5,271 bases of DNA from JBFKPQ01 sp041628225 (GTDB lineage: Bacteria; Actinomycetota; Acidimicrobiia; Spongiisociales; JAENVV01): positions 1 to 5,271 of the forward strand of contig JBFKPQ010000166.1 in assembly GCA_041628225.1 (NCBI GenBank), given 5' to 3'. Under the pieces are notes generated by a model. That model saw nothing but the letters and a program-made list of their open reading frames with translations. It was not told the origin of the DNA and did no database searches. The translations under genes and the position numbers were made by a program. This document shows, piece after piece, positions 1 through 4,824 of the stretch; positions within the stretch are counted from its first letter, which is position 1, and each line of letters opens with the position of its first letter.

Positions 1-396
1 GATATCGCCGAGTCGGCGATCGCCATGGGGAGGGCCGAGGGGGAGCGGCGAGGTCTCGACGTCGAGTGGCGTGTGGCGGACCTCGACGATGCCGCCCTGG
101 ACGCCGACGCGTACGACCTCGTCACGGTGTTCCGCTACGTAAACCGACTGTTGTGGCCGCGGCTGGCGGATGCGTTGACTGCGGACGGTTGGCTCATCAT
201 CGAGCATCATCTCGTCACGGCAGCCGACGTGGAAGGTCCCTCGACGCCCGACTTCCGGCTCGAGCCGCAAGAACTGCTGGAGTCGTTCGCGGCGCTACGC
301 ATCATCTTCTACGAGGAGACCATCGAAATCGACCCGGCGGGTCATCGGTACGCACTCGAACGCATCGTCGCCTGCAAGGGCGACCCAGGGTTTTGA
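1..396 (+). CDS. Class I SAM-dependent methyltransferase, C-terminal part (5' truncated by window edge)
   Basis: The frame is open from base 1 and ends at TGA 394-396, giving 131 visible residues. The pattern fits the second half of a Rossmann-fold methyltransferase of the TehB/UbiE-like type. An acidic residue and helix (DIAESAIAMGRAEGERRG) resemble the region after the glycine-rich SAM loop. ADLDD resembles the adenine-contacting acidic segment. YDLVTVFRYVNRLLWPRL and then ALTADGWLIIEHH resemble motif IV and the following strand. The tail RLEPQELLESF with YEE is common in small methyltransferases acting on small molecules or metalloid oxyanions. The GxGxG SAM loop lies upstream of the window, so it cannot be checked. 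The substrate cannot be told. The ATG at 25 is internal to the fold and is unlikely to be the true start. The gene is convergent with the exporter gene, with no bases between their stops. Confidence 0.8.
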   Translation, partial: DIAESAIAMGRAEGERRGLDVEWRVADLDDAALDADAYDLVTVFRYVNRLLWPRLADALTADGWLIIEHHLVTAADVEGPSTPDFRLEPQELLESFAALRIIFYEETIEIDPAGHRYALERIVACKGDPGF

Positions 397-399
397 TCA
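394..399. other. Abutting convergent stop codons (TGATCA)
   Basis: The methyltransferase TGA (394-396) and the exporter's TGA (397-399 on the minus strand) lie back to back and form the palindrome TGATCA. There is no intergenic base and no hairpin with a U-tract here. Transcription of each gene must therefore end inside or beyond the other. Confidence 0.9.
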
Positions 400-1860
400 G
401 CTGCGCTGCTGGTCGGCCTCCCGGCGTGCCGGGGCGAGATGCCGCCGGAGCCGGATGAACGGGACGATGGCTGCCGCAGCGACCGCGGTCCCTGCGACGG
501 CAGTCGTTGCGAACCCCCGACCGATGGCATCGGCCAGCACCGGGTCGGCTCCCACGTCGGAGCCGGCCAGCAGCTGGCGCACGCCATCCAGCCCACCGGG
601 GGCGCGGCCGGCCACGAGCAACATGACGGCGCCGCCCATGGCGGCACCGAGGGAGAAGCCGAGGTTTCGATAGAACTGCTGGGCGGCCGTCGCTCGTCCC
701 ATCTCGGTGTCAGATGCCAACGACCGCAGCAACGTCAGCCCGGCATTGGTGGCGAGGCCGACGCCCGCACCCGTGGTGACCATGACCGCGAAGAGCGCCG
801 GCAGCGAGCTCCCCGACGACGCGAGCGTGGCGACGAGCGCCAGTGATGCGGTCGCCACCCCCATGCCGATACGCATCACGGCCGTGTCGGCCATCCGGTC
901 CAGCAGCCTGCTCGAGAGGTTGGCTCCCGCGGTCCACCCCACCACGAAGAACATCACCGACCACGCCGTCAAGGAGGCGCCCGCGCCCCGGGCGCCGCGC
1001 ACATAAACGGTGAAGAACGAGTGGACCGATATCCCGCCTCCGACGACGAGTGCCACCGAGCCGGCGAGCAGACCGAACGGGGCGCCGATCAGGTGGCGCA
1101 TCCGCATGACGGGGTGTGCGATGCGTCGGGCGCGACGGAGATACAGCGTCGCCACGATGGAGGCGATCAAGAGCCAGGCAGCCGACATCGGTCCGAGCTC
1201 GTCGACCGCGAGCAGCAACATGGCGTTGAAGGCGAACACCATGCCGATGCCGAGGTAGTCGACGGAGGGCCGCTCGGCGCCGTCGAGCGGACCCGGCATG
1301 ACCCGCCAGCCGGTCGCCAGGGCGATGGTCCCCAGCGGGAGATTGACGAGGAAGATCCACGGCCAGGAGGCGATGGAGAGAATGACGGCGGCGATGCCCG
1401 GCCCCGCCACGCCCATGACCCCCCAGACGGTCGAGTTGGCGGCGAACGCCCGGCCCGTCAGGTGGGGCGGGTAGATGAGATTGACGGCCGCCAGTCCGAC
1501 CGCGAGCAGCACCCCCGAACCGGCGCCTTGCACGACGCGCGCTGCGATCAGCACCGGCATCGAAGGAGCGAAGGCGGCGGCGGCGGACCCGGCCATGAAC
1601 ACGATGACCGCCAGGCCGAACATGCGGCGAACGCCGACCGCGTCGATGAGCGGCCCGGCCACGACGGCTCCGATCCCCGACAACAGCAGGTACGCCGTGA
1701 TGACCCACGGAAGGAGTTCGAGCGCGCCGAGATCGGCGGCCAGATCGGGCAGTGCGGCGGCCACGGCCAAGGATTCGAATGCGGCGAGCGCCACCATCGT
1801 GTAGATCGCGGTCGAGGCGGGCAGGAGTTCCCGCGAGAGGACGCTTCTCGGTTCGAGCAC
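397..1860 (-). CDS. MFS exporter, DHA2 (EmrB/QacA-like) 14-TM family
   Basis: A 487-residue inner-membrane protein, likely a proton-driven exporter of a drug or small metabolite. I count about 14 hydrophobic segments, the DHA2 number. Family motifs appear in order: a degenerate TM1 motif (FESLAVAAALP, residues 28-38), motif A GPLIDAVGVRR (69-79), motif B RVVQGAGSG (108-116), motif C GVMGVAGPG (147-155), and the DHA2 segment WPWIFLVNLPLG (166-177). The TM1 position usually held by Asp is Glu29. The start is GTG 1860-1858. The codon just upstream is an in-frame TAG, so no longer start exists, and the next Met (residue 22) would cut into TM1. There is no Shine-Dalgarno, but a -10 box lies 6 bases upstream, so the mRNA is probably leaderless. 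It is divergent from sthA. The substrate is unknown, and no regulator gene is visible beside it. Confidence 0.9.
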   Translation of the reverse strand: MLEPRSVLSRELLPASTAIYTMVALAAFESLAVAAALPDLAADLGALELLPWVITAYLLLSGIGAVVAGPLIDAVGVRRMFGLAVIVFMAGSAAAAFAPSMPVLIAARVVQGAGSGVLLAVGLAAVNLIYPPHLTGRAFAANSTVWGVMGVAGPGIAAVILSIASWPWIFLVNLPLGTIALATGWRVMPGPLDGAERPSVDYLGIGMVFAFNAMLLLAVDELGPMSAAWLLIASIVATLYLRRARRIAHPVMRMRHLIGAPFGLLAGSVALVVGGGISVHSFFTVYVRGARGAGASLTAWSVMFFVVGWTAGANLSSRLLDRMADTAVMRIGMGVATASLALVATLASSGSSLPALFAVMVTTGAGVGLATNAGLTLLRSLASDTEMGRATAAQQFYRNLGFSLGAAMGGAVMLLVAGRAPGGLDGVRQLLAGSDVGADPVLADAIGRGFATTAVAGTAVAAAAIVPFIRLRRHLAPARREADQQRS

Positions 1861-1866
1861 CTACGA

Positions 1867-1872
1867 ACAGTA
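1867..1872 (-). promoter_or_regulatory. -10 box of the MFS gene, leaderless arrangement
   Basis: Read on the minus strand, TACTGT is followed by six bases (TCGTAG) and then the GTG start. This matches the actinobacterial TAnnnT -10 with transcription starting on the first base of the start codon. No TTGACA-like -35 is visible at 17-18 bases. The lack of a Shine-Dalgarno supports a leaderless message. Confidence 0.6.
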
Positions 1873-1909
1873 CGCCGGAATGTCCCGCCGCCACGGAGCG
1901 TCGGTTCGG

Positions 1910-1915
1910 TACGCT
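1910..1915 (+). promoter_or_regulatory. -10 box of sthA, leaderless arrangement
   Basis: TACGCT is followed by seven bases (CAGATCC) and then the GTG start at 1923. Spacing and pattern fit a leaderless TAnnnT promoter. There is no Shine-Dalgarno before the GTG and no clear -35. Its upstream half must overlap that of the divergent MFS promoter, because only 37 bases separate the two -10 boxes. Confidence 0.6.
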
Positions 1916-1922
1916 CAGATCC

Positions 1923-3329
1923 GTGGAGGCTGACTACGACTTCGTGGTGATCGGCTCTGGCCCGGCCGGAGAGAAGGCTGCTGCCATGGCGGCCTACTTC
2001 GGCAAGCGTGTGGCGATGGTCGAACGCGACGCCCGTCTCGGCGGGACGGTCGTCTCGCGCGGTGGCATTCCGACGAAGACCCTCCGAGAAGCGGCCATCT
2101 ACTTGTCGGGGTTCCACCGGCGGGAGATCTACGGCGTTGGCATCGATCTCGATCAGGACGACCTGCTCGAGCGCCTCCGAACCCGGGCCGCCGAGGTGTC
2201 GGCGATGATGGCCGACGGCGTCACCCACAACATGGAGCGTCATCGGGTCGATCGCCTGCACGGGACGGCCGCGATCACGCCGGAAGGCCGGGTCGAGGTG
2301 ACCGACCGGTCCGGTTCGGTCAAGGTGCTCGATGCCGAGAAGGTGCTGATCTCGACCGGGTCGCGGCCGTTTCGGCCGGACTCGGTACCGTTCGCCGACC
2401 CGGGCGTCGACGATTCGGACTCTATCCTGGCTCTGGAGTCGATTCCTCGGACGCTGGTCGTCATCGGTGGGGGTCCGGTCGGCACCGAGTACGCCTCGAT
2501 CACGACGGCGCTCGGCGTCGACGTGACGCTCGTCGACTCGGGTTCGCGGCTCATACCGTTCGCCGACGAAGAAGTGTCAGAGGCGCTCGCCGACGCGCTC
2601 CGCAAGGACGGTGCCCGCATCGTGTTCGATGCGCCCGGTTCCACGATCGCGCGCACGGCCCGGGGACTCGAGGTCGGGTTGCCGTCTGGCGAGGCCATCC
2701 TCGCCGACAAGGTGCTGTTCGCGGCGGGCCGGTCGGGAAACACGGAGGGCTTGGGTTTGGCCGAAGCCGGTATCGACACCGACGACCGGCAGCACATCCT
2801 CGTCGATGAGCACTTCCAGACGAGCCGACCCGGGTTCTACGCGGCCGGTGACATCGTCGGGCCGCCCGCACTGGCCTCGGTGTCGGCGGAACAGGGCCGT
2901 ATCGCGGCGTCGCATGCCTTCGGCCTGGGGGTGGTCGAGGAGCTCGATTCGCTCCCCACCTTCGGCGTGTATTCGCTGCCCGAGGTCGGCATGGTCGGTC
3001 TCACGGAGCAAGCAGCCCGCGACGCCGGCATCGCTTACGCCGTGGGCAAGGCTCGGTTTGCCGACAACGGCCGGAGTCGCATCGCCGGAACCACGACCGG
3101 GTTCGTGAAGCTGGTGGTCGACCGAGACACGCATGACCTTCTGGGAGTCCACATCATCGGTGAGGACGCCGCCGAGCTGGTCCACATCGGTCAGGCGGCG
3201 ATCCATGTCGGCGACAAGCTCGATCGGTTCATCCACACGACCTTCAATACCCCCACGCGTTCGGAGGCATACAAGTACGCCGCCTATGACGCCCTCCAGG
3301 ACATCAGCGGCAGGCGCCTCGATCCCTAG
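1923..3329 (+). CDS. sthA: Soluble pyridine nucleotide transhydrogenase (Si-specific), cysteine-free
   Basis: A 468-residue FAD flavoprotein of the disulfide reductase fold, close to the 466 residues of E. coli SthA. The family moves hydride between NADPH and NAD+ in the cytosol. Visible in order: the FAD dinucleotide fold GSGPAG (11-16) with ribose-binding E34; the former redox loop (40-52) reading GGTVVSRGGIPTK; the NAD(P) fold GGGPVG (182-187) with an acidic D205 at the end of its second strand; the second FAD motif YAAGD (D310); and the dimer domain with FNTPTRSEAYKYAA (N442 to E448). IPTKTLREA, DSDSIL and the FN-PT-SEAYK pattern point to SthA rather than lipoamide dehydrogenase. Both redox cysteines are absent (V43, G48), as is the catalytic His of the C-terminal HPT motif; the whole protein has no cysteine. 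The GTG at 1923 puts the FAD fold at residue 7, as in relatives; an in-frame ATG at 1752 would run 57 codons through the divergent promoter region and the MFS gene. Confidence 0.85.
   Translation: MEADYDFVVIGSGPAGEKAAAMAAYFGKRVAMVERDARLGGTVVSRGGIPTKTLREAAIYLSGFHRREIYGVGIDLDQDDLLERLRTRAAEVSAMMADGVTHNMERHRVDRLHGTAAITPEGRVEVTDRSGSVKVLDAEKVLISTGSRPFRPDSVPFADPGVDDSDSILALESIPRTLVVIGGGPVGTEYASITTALGVDVTLVDSGSRLIPFADEEVSEALADALRKDGARIVFDAPGSTIARTARGLEVGLPSGEAILADKVLFAAGRSGNTEGLGLAEAGIDTDDRQHILVDEHFQTSRPGFYAAGDIVGPPALASVSAEQGRIAASHAFGLGVVEELDSLPTFGVYSLPEVGMVGLTEQAARDAGIAYAVGKARFADNGRSRIAGTTTGFVKLVVDRDTHDLLGVHIIGEDAAELVHIGQAAIHVGDKLDRFIHTTFNTPTRSEAYKYAAYDALQDISGRRLDP
3326..3329. other. Overlapping convergent stops sharing CTAG
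   Basis: The sthA stop TAG (3327-3329) and the lipoprotein gene's stop TAG (3328-3326, minus strand) are both read from the one palindrome CTAG. The two genes overlap by four bases. There is no space for a terminator. Confidence 0.9.
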
Positions 3330-4543
3330 CCGGCGATCTGCCCGGCGTCGATGATCAGAACGACAGTCCCGTCGCGGATCTCGAGCTGGGTCGACCACGA
3401 GAGCAGCGGAGGTTCGGGCCCGAGCCAGGTCACGAGGTTGATGCCGAGAGGTCCTCGGTATGCCAATGGTCCGGCATCAGCGCCGTACCCGTCGAACGAT
3501 CCGAACGGGAACGCCAGGTCGGTGGATCCGAATTCGAGGAGCTGCTGCTCGATGCCCGACGCCACGGTGGAACCCTCGACGGACGGCATGACCCACGTGT
3601 CCCACTCTGCCTGCAGGTCGATGAGAAGTGCGTCCAACTCCGCACCCGTCCCGGCGATGCCGGTGACGGTGTTGGCGTCGCCTTCCGGGGGGGTGATGCC
3701 GCGCATCCGCACCTCGGTGGTCGTATCGAGGGCCACGGTCCGGATCATCCTCTGGTCCGGGTCCACGCCCACGTCTCCTGCGAGGGCATCGGGGTTGCAC
3801 AGATCCGGATCGTCCTCGCACGTCACGAACGGCATCACCGACAAGGTGAGTTGGTGCGGCGCATGGCTCTCGATCCAGACGGCGTACACCCCGTCGGGGA
3901 GGTCGGCGGAGTACGGGCCGGGTGGTGAGGCGGGTCCGTGGTAGTTCTCTCCGCAGCAGCCCCCGCCGACGGGCAATGCCACCTCGGCGACTGTCCAGCC
4001 GGACCCGAGCACGATCGTCACCGTCACTTCGGCGGCTTCGGTTGCCTGTCCGCCGTTCACGAACAGCCAGACCGGATGCTCGTGTGTCCACGTCTCGAGC
4101 ATGGCGGTGGCACCGTTGGGCAGCATGATCGTGAAGCCGGCGTCGATGGGCACGGTGCGCAGGGTGGGGTTCGTGTTGGTGGCGATGACCCCGGGCGCCA
4201 GGCAGGCCAGGTCGAACTGCAGGGTCTCGTCGGAGATGGAATCGATCCATCCGAACCATGCGCCGTCCGGGAGGACGCCGGGCCCGGGAGCGCAGCCCGA
4301 GCCGAGCATGTCACTGCGGTCATCGAGCGGTGGAATGACACTCGCACCGAGGCGCGCCGACGAGAAGGCGCGCAACGGCATGGCGGCGATCGTTGGGGAA
4401 GCGATCGTCGTCGGCGCGGGTGTCGACGTTTCGGAAGTCGTCGTGGCGGGGAGCGCCGTGGCGGTGGGCGCGACCTGCCCGGTTCTGCAGCCTGAGACGG
4501 CGAGGGCCAGACACGCCGCCGCGATCGAAAGCCGTCGGATCAT
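3326..4543 (-). CDS. Secreted lipoprotein of unknown function
   Basis: A 405-residue predicted lipoprotein. The signal peptide begins MIRRLSIAAACLALAVSGC: two arginines, a hydrophobic core, and the lipobox VSGC with lipidated Cys19. A Thr/Ala/Pro/Ser-rich spacer follows (about residues 20-55), typical of a linker away from the membrane. The mature part is mostly beta-like and carries six further cysteines (84, 114, 196, 197, 242, 249), enough for three disulfides outside the cell. It includes GCAPGPGVLPDGAWFGWI (83-100) then FDLACL (110-115), PVWLFVNGG (157-165), a GGGCCGENYHG loop (193-203), and TCEDDPDLC (241-249), which could hold a metal or a disulfide loop. I do not recognise a named domain, though the LPDG-WFG then FDLAC pattern resembles uncharacterised actinobacterial secreted proteins. 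The start at 4543 has AAGGAG seven bases upstream; an in-frame start at 4591 would bury the signal peptide. Confidence 0.8.
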   Translation of the reverse strand: MIRRLSIAAACLALAVSGCRTGQVAPTATALPATTTSETSTPAPTTIASPTIAAMPLRAFSSARLGASVIPPLDDRSDMLGSGCAPGPGVLPDGAWFGWIDSISDETLQFDLACLAPGVIATNTNPTLRTVPIDAGFTIMLPNGATAMLETWTHEHPVWLFVNGGQATEAAEVTVTIVLGSGWTVAEVALPVGGGCCGENYHGPASPPGPYSADLPDGVYAVWIESHAPHQLTLSVMPFVTCEDDPDLCNPDALAGDVGVDPDQRMIRTVALDTTTEVRMRGITPPEGDANTVTGIAGTGAELDALLIDLQAEWDTWVMPSVEGSTVASGIEQQLLEFGSTDLAFPFGSFDGYGADAGPLAYRGPLGINLVTWLGPEPPLLSWSTQLEIRDGTVVLIIDAGQIAG

Positions 4544-4550
4544 CGCGGTT

Positions 4551-4556
4551 CTCCTT
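4551..4556 (-). promoter_or_regulatory. Ribosome binding site fixing the lipoprotein start
   Basis: On the minus strand AAGGAG lies seven bases before the ATG at 4543-4541. It selects this ATG over the in-frame one 48 bases upstream, and the choice places the signal peptide at the N-terminus. Unlike the MFS and sthA genes, this gene is not leaderless. Confidence 0.85.
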
Positions 4557-4580
4557 GTCCGCGCGAGCGTCGGACGTGGC

Positions 4581-4631
4581 GGAGTTCGCAACCAGGGCCG
4601 TTGGCCTCACTCCAGGAGTTTGCGATCAGGG
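4581..4631 (+). repeat. Imperfect 17-base direct repeat, 34 bases apart
   Basis: GGAGTTCGCAACCAGGG (4581-4597) recurs as GGAGTTTGCGATCAGGG (4615-4631). The copies match at 14 of 17 positions, and all three differences are transitions. The pair lies between the divergent lipoprotein and exported-protein genes, so they are candidate protein-binding sites. They also contain two of the four CAGGG elements of the next repeat entry. Confidence 0.6.
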
Positions 4632-4678
4632 GACCTTTGCCCCTGGTGCTGCGCGCGGAACGTGGTCGACCCTGGTTG
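4589..4678. repeat. Perfect 9-base inverted repeat and CAGGG element cluster
   Basis: CAACCAGGG (4589-4597) is the exact reverse complement of CCCTGGTTG (4670-4678). Two related elements lie between them: CGATCAGGG (4623-4631) and, reversed, CCCTGGTGC (4641-4649). This gives four copies in 90 bases, two in each orientation. As RNA the outer arms could close a stem around the inner hairpin (4625-4647). As DNA they could be an operator array. The palindrome ACTCCAGGAGT (4609-4619) also lies inside. Confidence 0.55.
4625..4647. other. Hairpin in the divergent region
   Basis: CAGGGG (4627-4632) pairs with CCCCTG (4640-4645) around a 7-base loop. One G-T and one A-T pair can extend the stem to 8 base pairs. 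No T-run follows on either strand, so it is not a standard terminator. It lies upstream of the leader ORF on the plus strand. Confidence 0.5.
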
Positions 4679-4689
4679 GAGGAGGCGGT

Positions 4690-4824
4690 ATGGGTTTACG
4701 AGGGAGGCACGCCGAGCCTTTCTTCTTCGCGCCCCCACCCGCGCCGAGTCATCCACGTTGCAGGCAGGTGACTCGACGTCGTGATCCCGCTCGCGTTGCG
4801 CTACCCGGAGGTAGGTCGCCATGA
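4690..4824 (+). CDS. Candidate 44-codon leader ORF coupled to the exported-protein gene
   Basis: The ORF starts at ATG 4690, with GGAGGAGG at 4678-4685 placed well for initiation. Its TGA at 4822-4824 overlaps the next gene's ATG as ATGA, the classic translational coupling junction. The 44-residue product begins MGLRGRHAEPFFFAPPPAPS and continues rich in Arg and Pro. It has three Phe in a row, one Pro-Pro-Pro run and no membrane segment. Only about 24 of 44 codons end in G or C, and it uses TTA, CTA and AGG, unlike a typical gene in such GC-rich DNA. That argues either for a regulatory leader whose product matters little, or for a chance open frame. Ribosomes reading it would pass through the hairpin covering the downstream ribosome binding site. 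I know no family for it. The strong ribosome site and ATGA overlap are seen in the sequence; the coupling role is inferred. Confidence 0.4.
   Translation: MGLRGRHAEPFFFAPPPAPSHPRCRQVTRRRDPARVALPGGRSP
4700..4724 (+). other. Weak hairpin followed by a pyrimidine run
   Basis: GAGGGAGGC (4700-4708) can pair with GCCTTTCTT (4716-4724) around a 7-base loop. The 9 base pairs include three G-T wobbles. The pyrimidine-rich TTTCTTCTT makes it look slightly like an attenuator, but the T-run is part of the stem and is interrupted by C. It lies inside the leader ORF. Confidence 0.3.
4742..4778. other. Strong inverted repeat (CGAGTCA/TGACTCG)
   Basis: CGAGTCA (4745-4751) and TGACTCG (4769-4775) are perfect 7-base arms. 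A G-T and a C-G pair extend the stem inward to 9 pairs with a 13-base loop. Past one mismatch, 4742-4743 pairs with 4777-4778. It starts 78 bases and ends 42 bases before the ATG at 4821. It could be an RNA stem in the leader or a site for a dimeric regulator. No T-run follows it. Confidence 0.6.
4798..4819 (+). promoter_or_regulatory. Ribosome binding site held in a hairpin
   Basis: The ribosome site GGAGGT (4807-4812) lies eight bases before ATG 4821. CTACC (4801-4805) pairs perfectly with GGTAG (4810-4814) around the loop CGGA, so half of the site is in the stem and half in the loop. GCG (4798-4800) can pair with CGC (4817-4819) across a 2-base bulge, giving 8 pairs that end one base before the ATG. 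This would limit initiation unless the stem is opened, for instance by ribosomes finishing the leader ORF. Confidence 0.6.

Noticed and set aside
710..1894. A 394-codon minus-strand ORF and a 309-codon plus-strand ORF (1021-1950) across the MFS gene
   Set aside because: Both overlap the MFS gene, which shows transmembrane segments and family motifs. Their products are runs of Arg, Gly, Asp and His typical of shadow frames in GC-rich DNA, with no recognisable domain.
1752..1922. N-terminal extension of sthA to the ATG at 1752
   Set aside because: It would add 57 Arg/Pro-rich residues, overlap the divergent MFS gene and cover its promoter. The GTG at 1923 places the FAD fold where relatives have it and has a well-spaced -10 box.
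3477..4259. A 260-codon minus-strand ORF inside the lipoprotein gene
   Set aside because: It is an Arg/His-rich shadow in another frame on the same strand, with no domain and no ribosome binding site that I can see.
4544..4591. N-terminal extension of the lipoprotein to the start at 4591
   Set aside because: It would put 16 Arg/Pro-rich residues before the signal peptide. The ATG at 4543 has AAGGAG at ideal spacing and a standard lipoprotein signal.
4625..4647. Intrinsic terminator at the CAGGGG/CCCCTG hairpin
   Set aside because: There is no T-run after the stem on either strand, and the flanking genes both point away from it, so no transcript needs to end here.
4657..4677. ECF sigma promoter (GGAAC at 4657-4661 with GTT at 4675-4677)
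   Set aside because: The spacing is only 13 bases, shorter than the usual 15-17 or so, and the rest of the motif is absent.
4689..4702. TATGGG or TACGAG as the -10 box of the exported-protein gene
   Set aside because: Neither has the final T of TAnnnT and no -35 sits at a good distance. Transcription from here would also leave out the leader ORF's ribosome site.
4690..4820. A c-di-GMP-I (GEMM) or c-di-AMP (ydaO) riboswitch before the exported-protein gene
   Set aside because: Short stretches such as GGAGGTAGGTCGCC and the GCAGGCA near 4760 recall parts of these classes, but the conserved cores I remember are not present in the right order. I would not call either without a covariance-model search.
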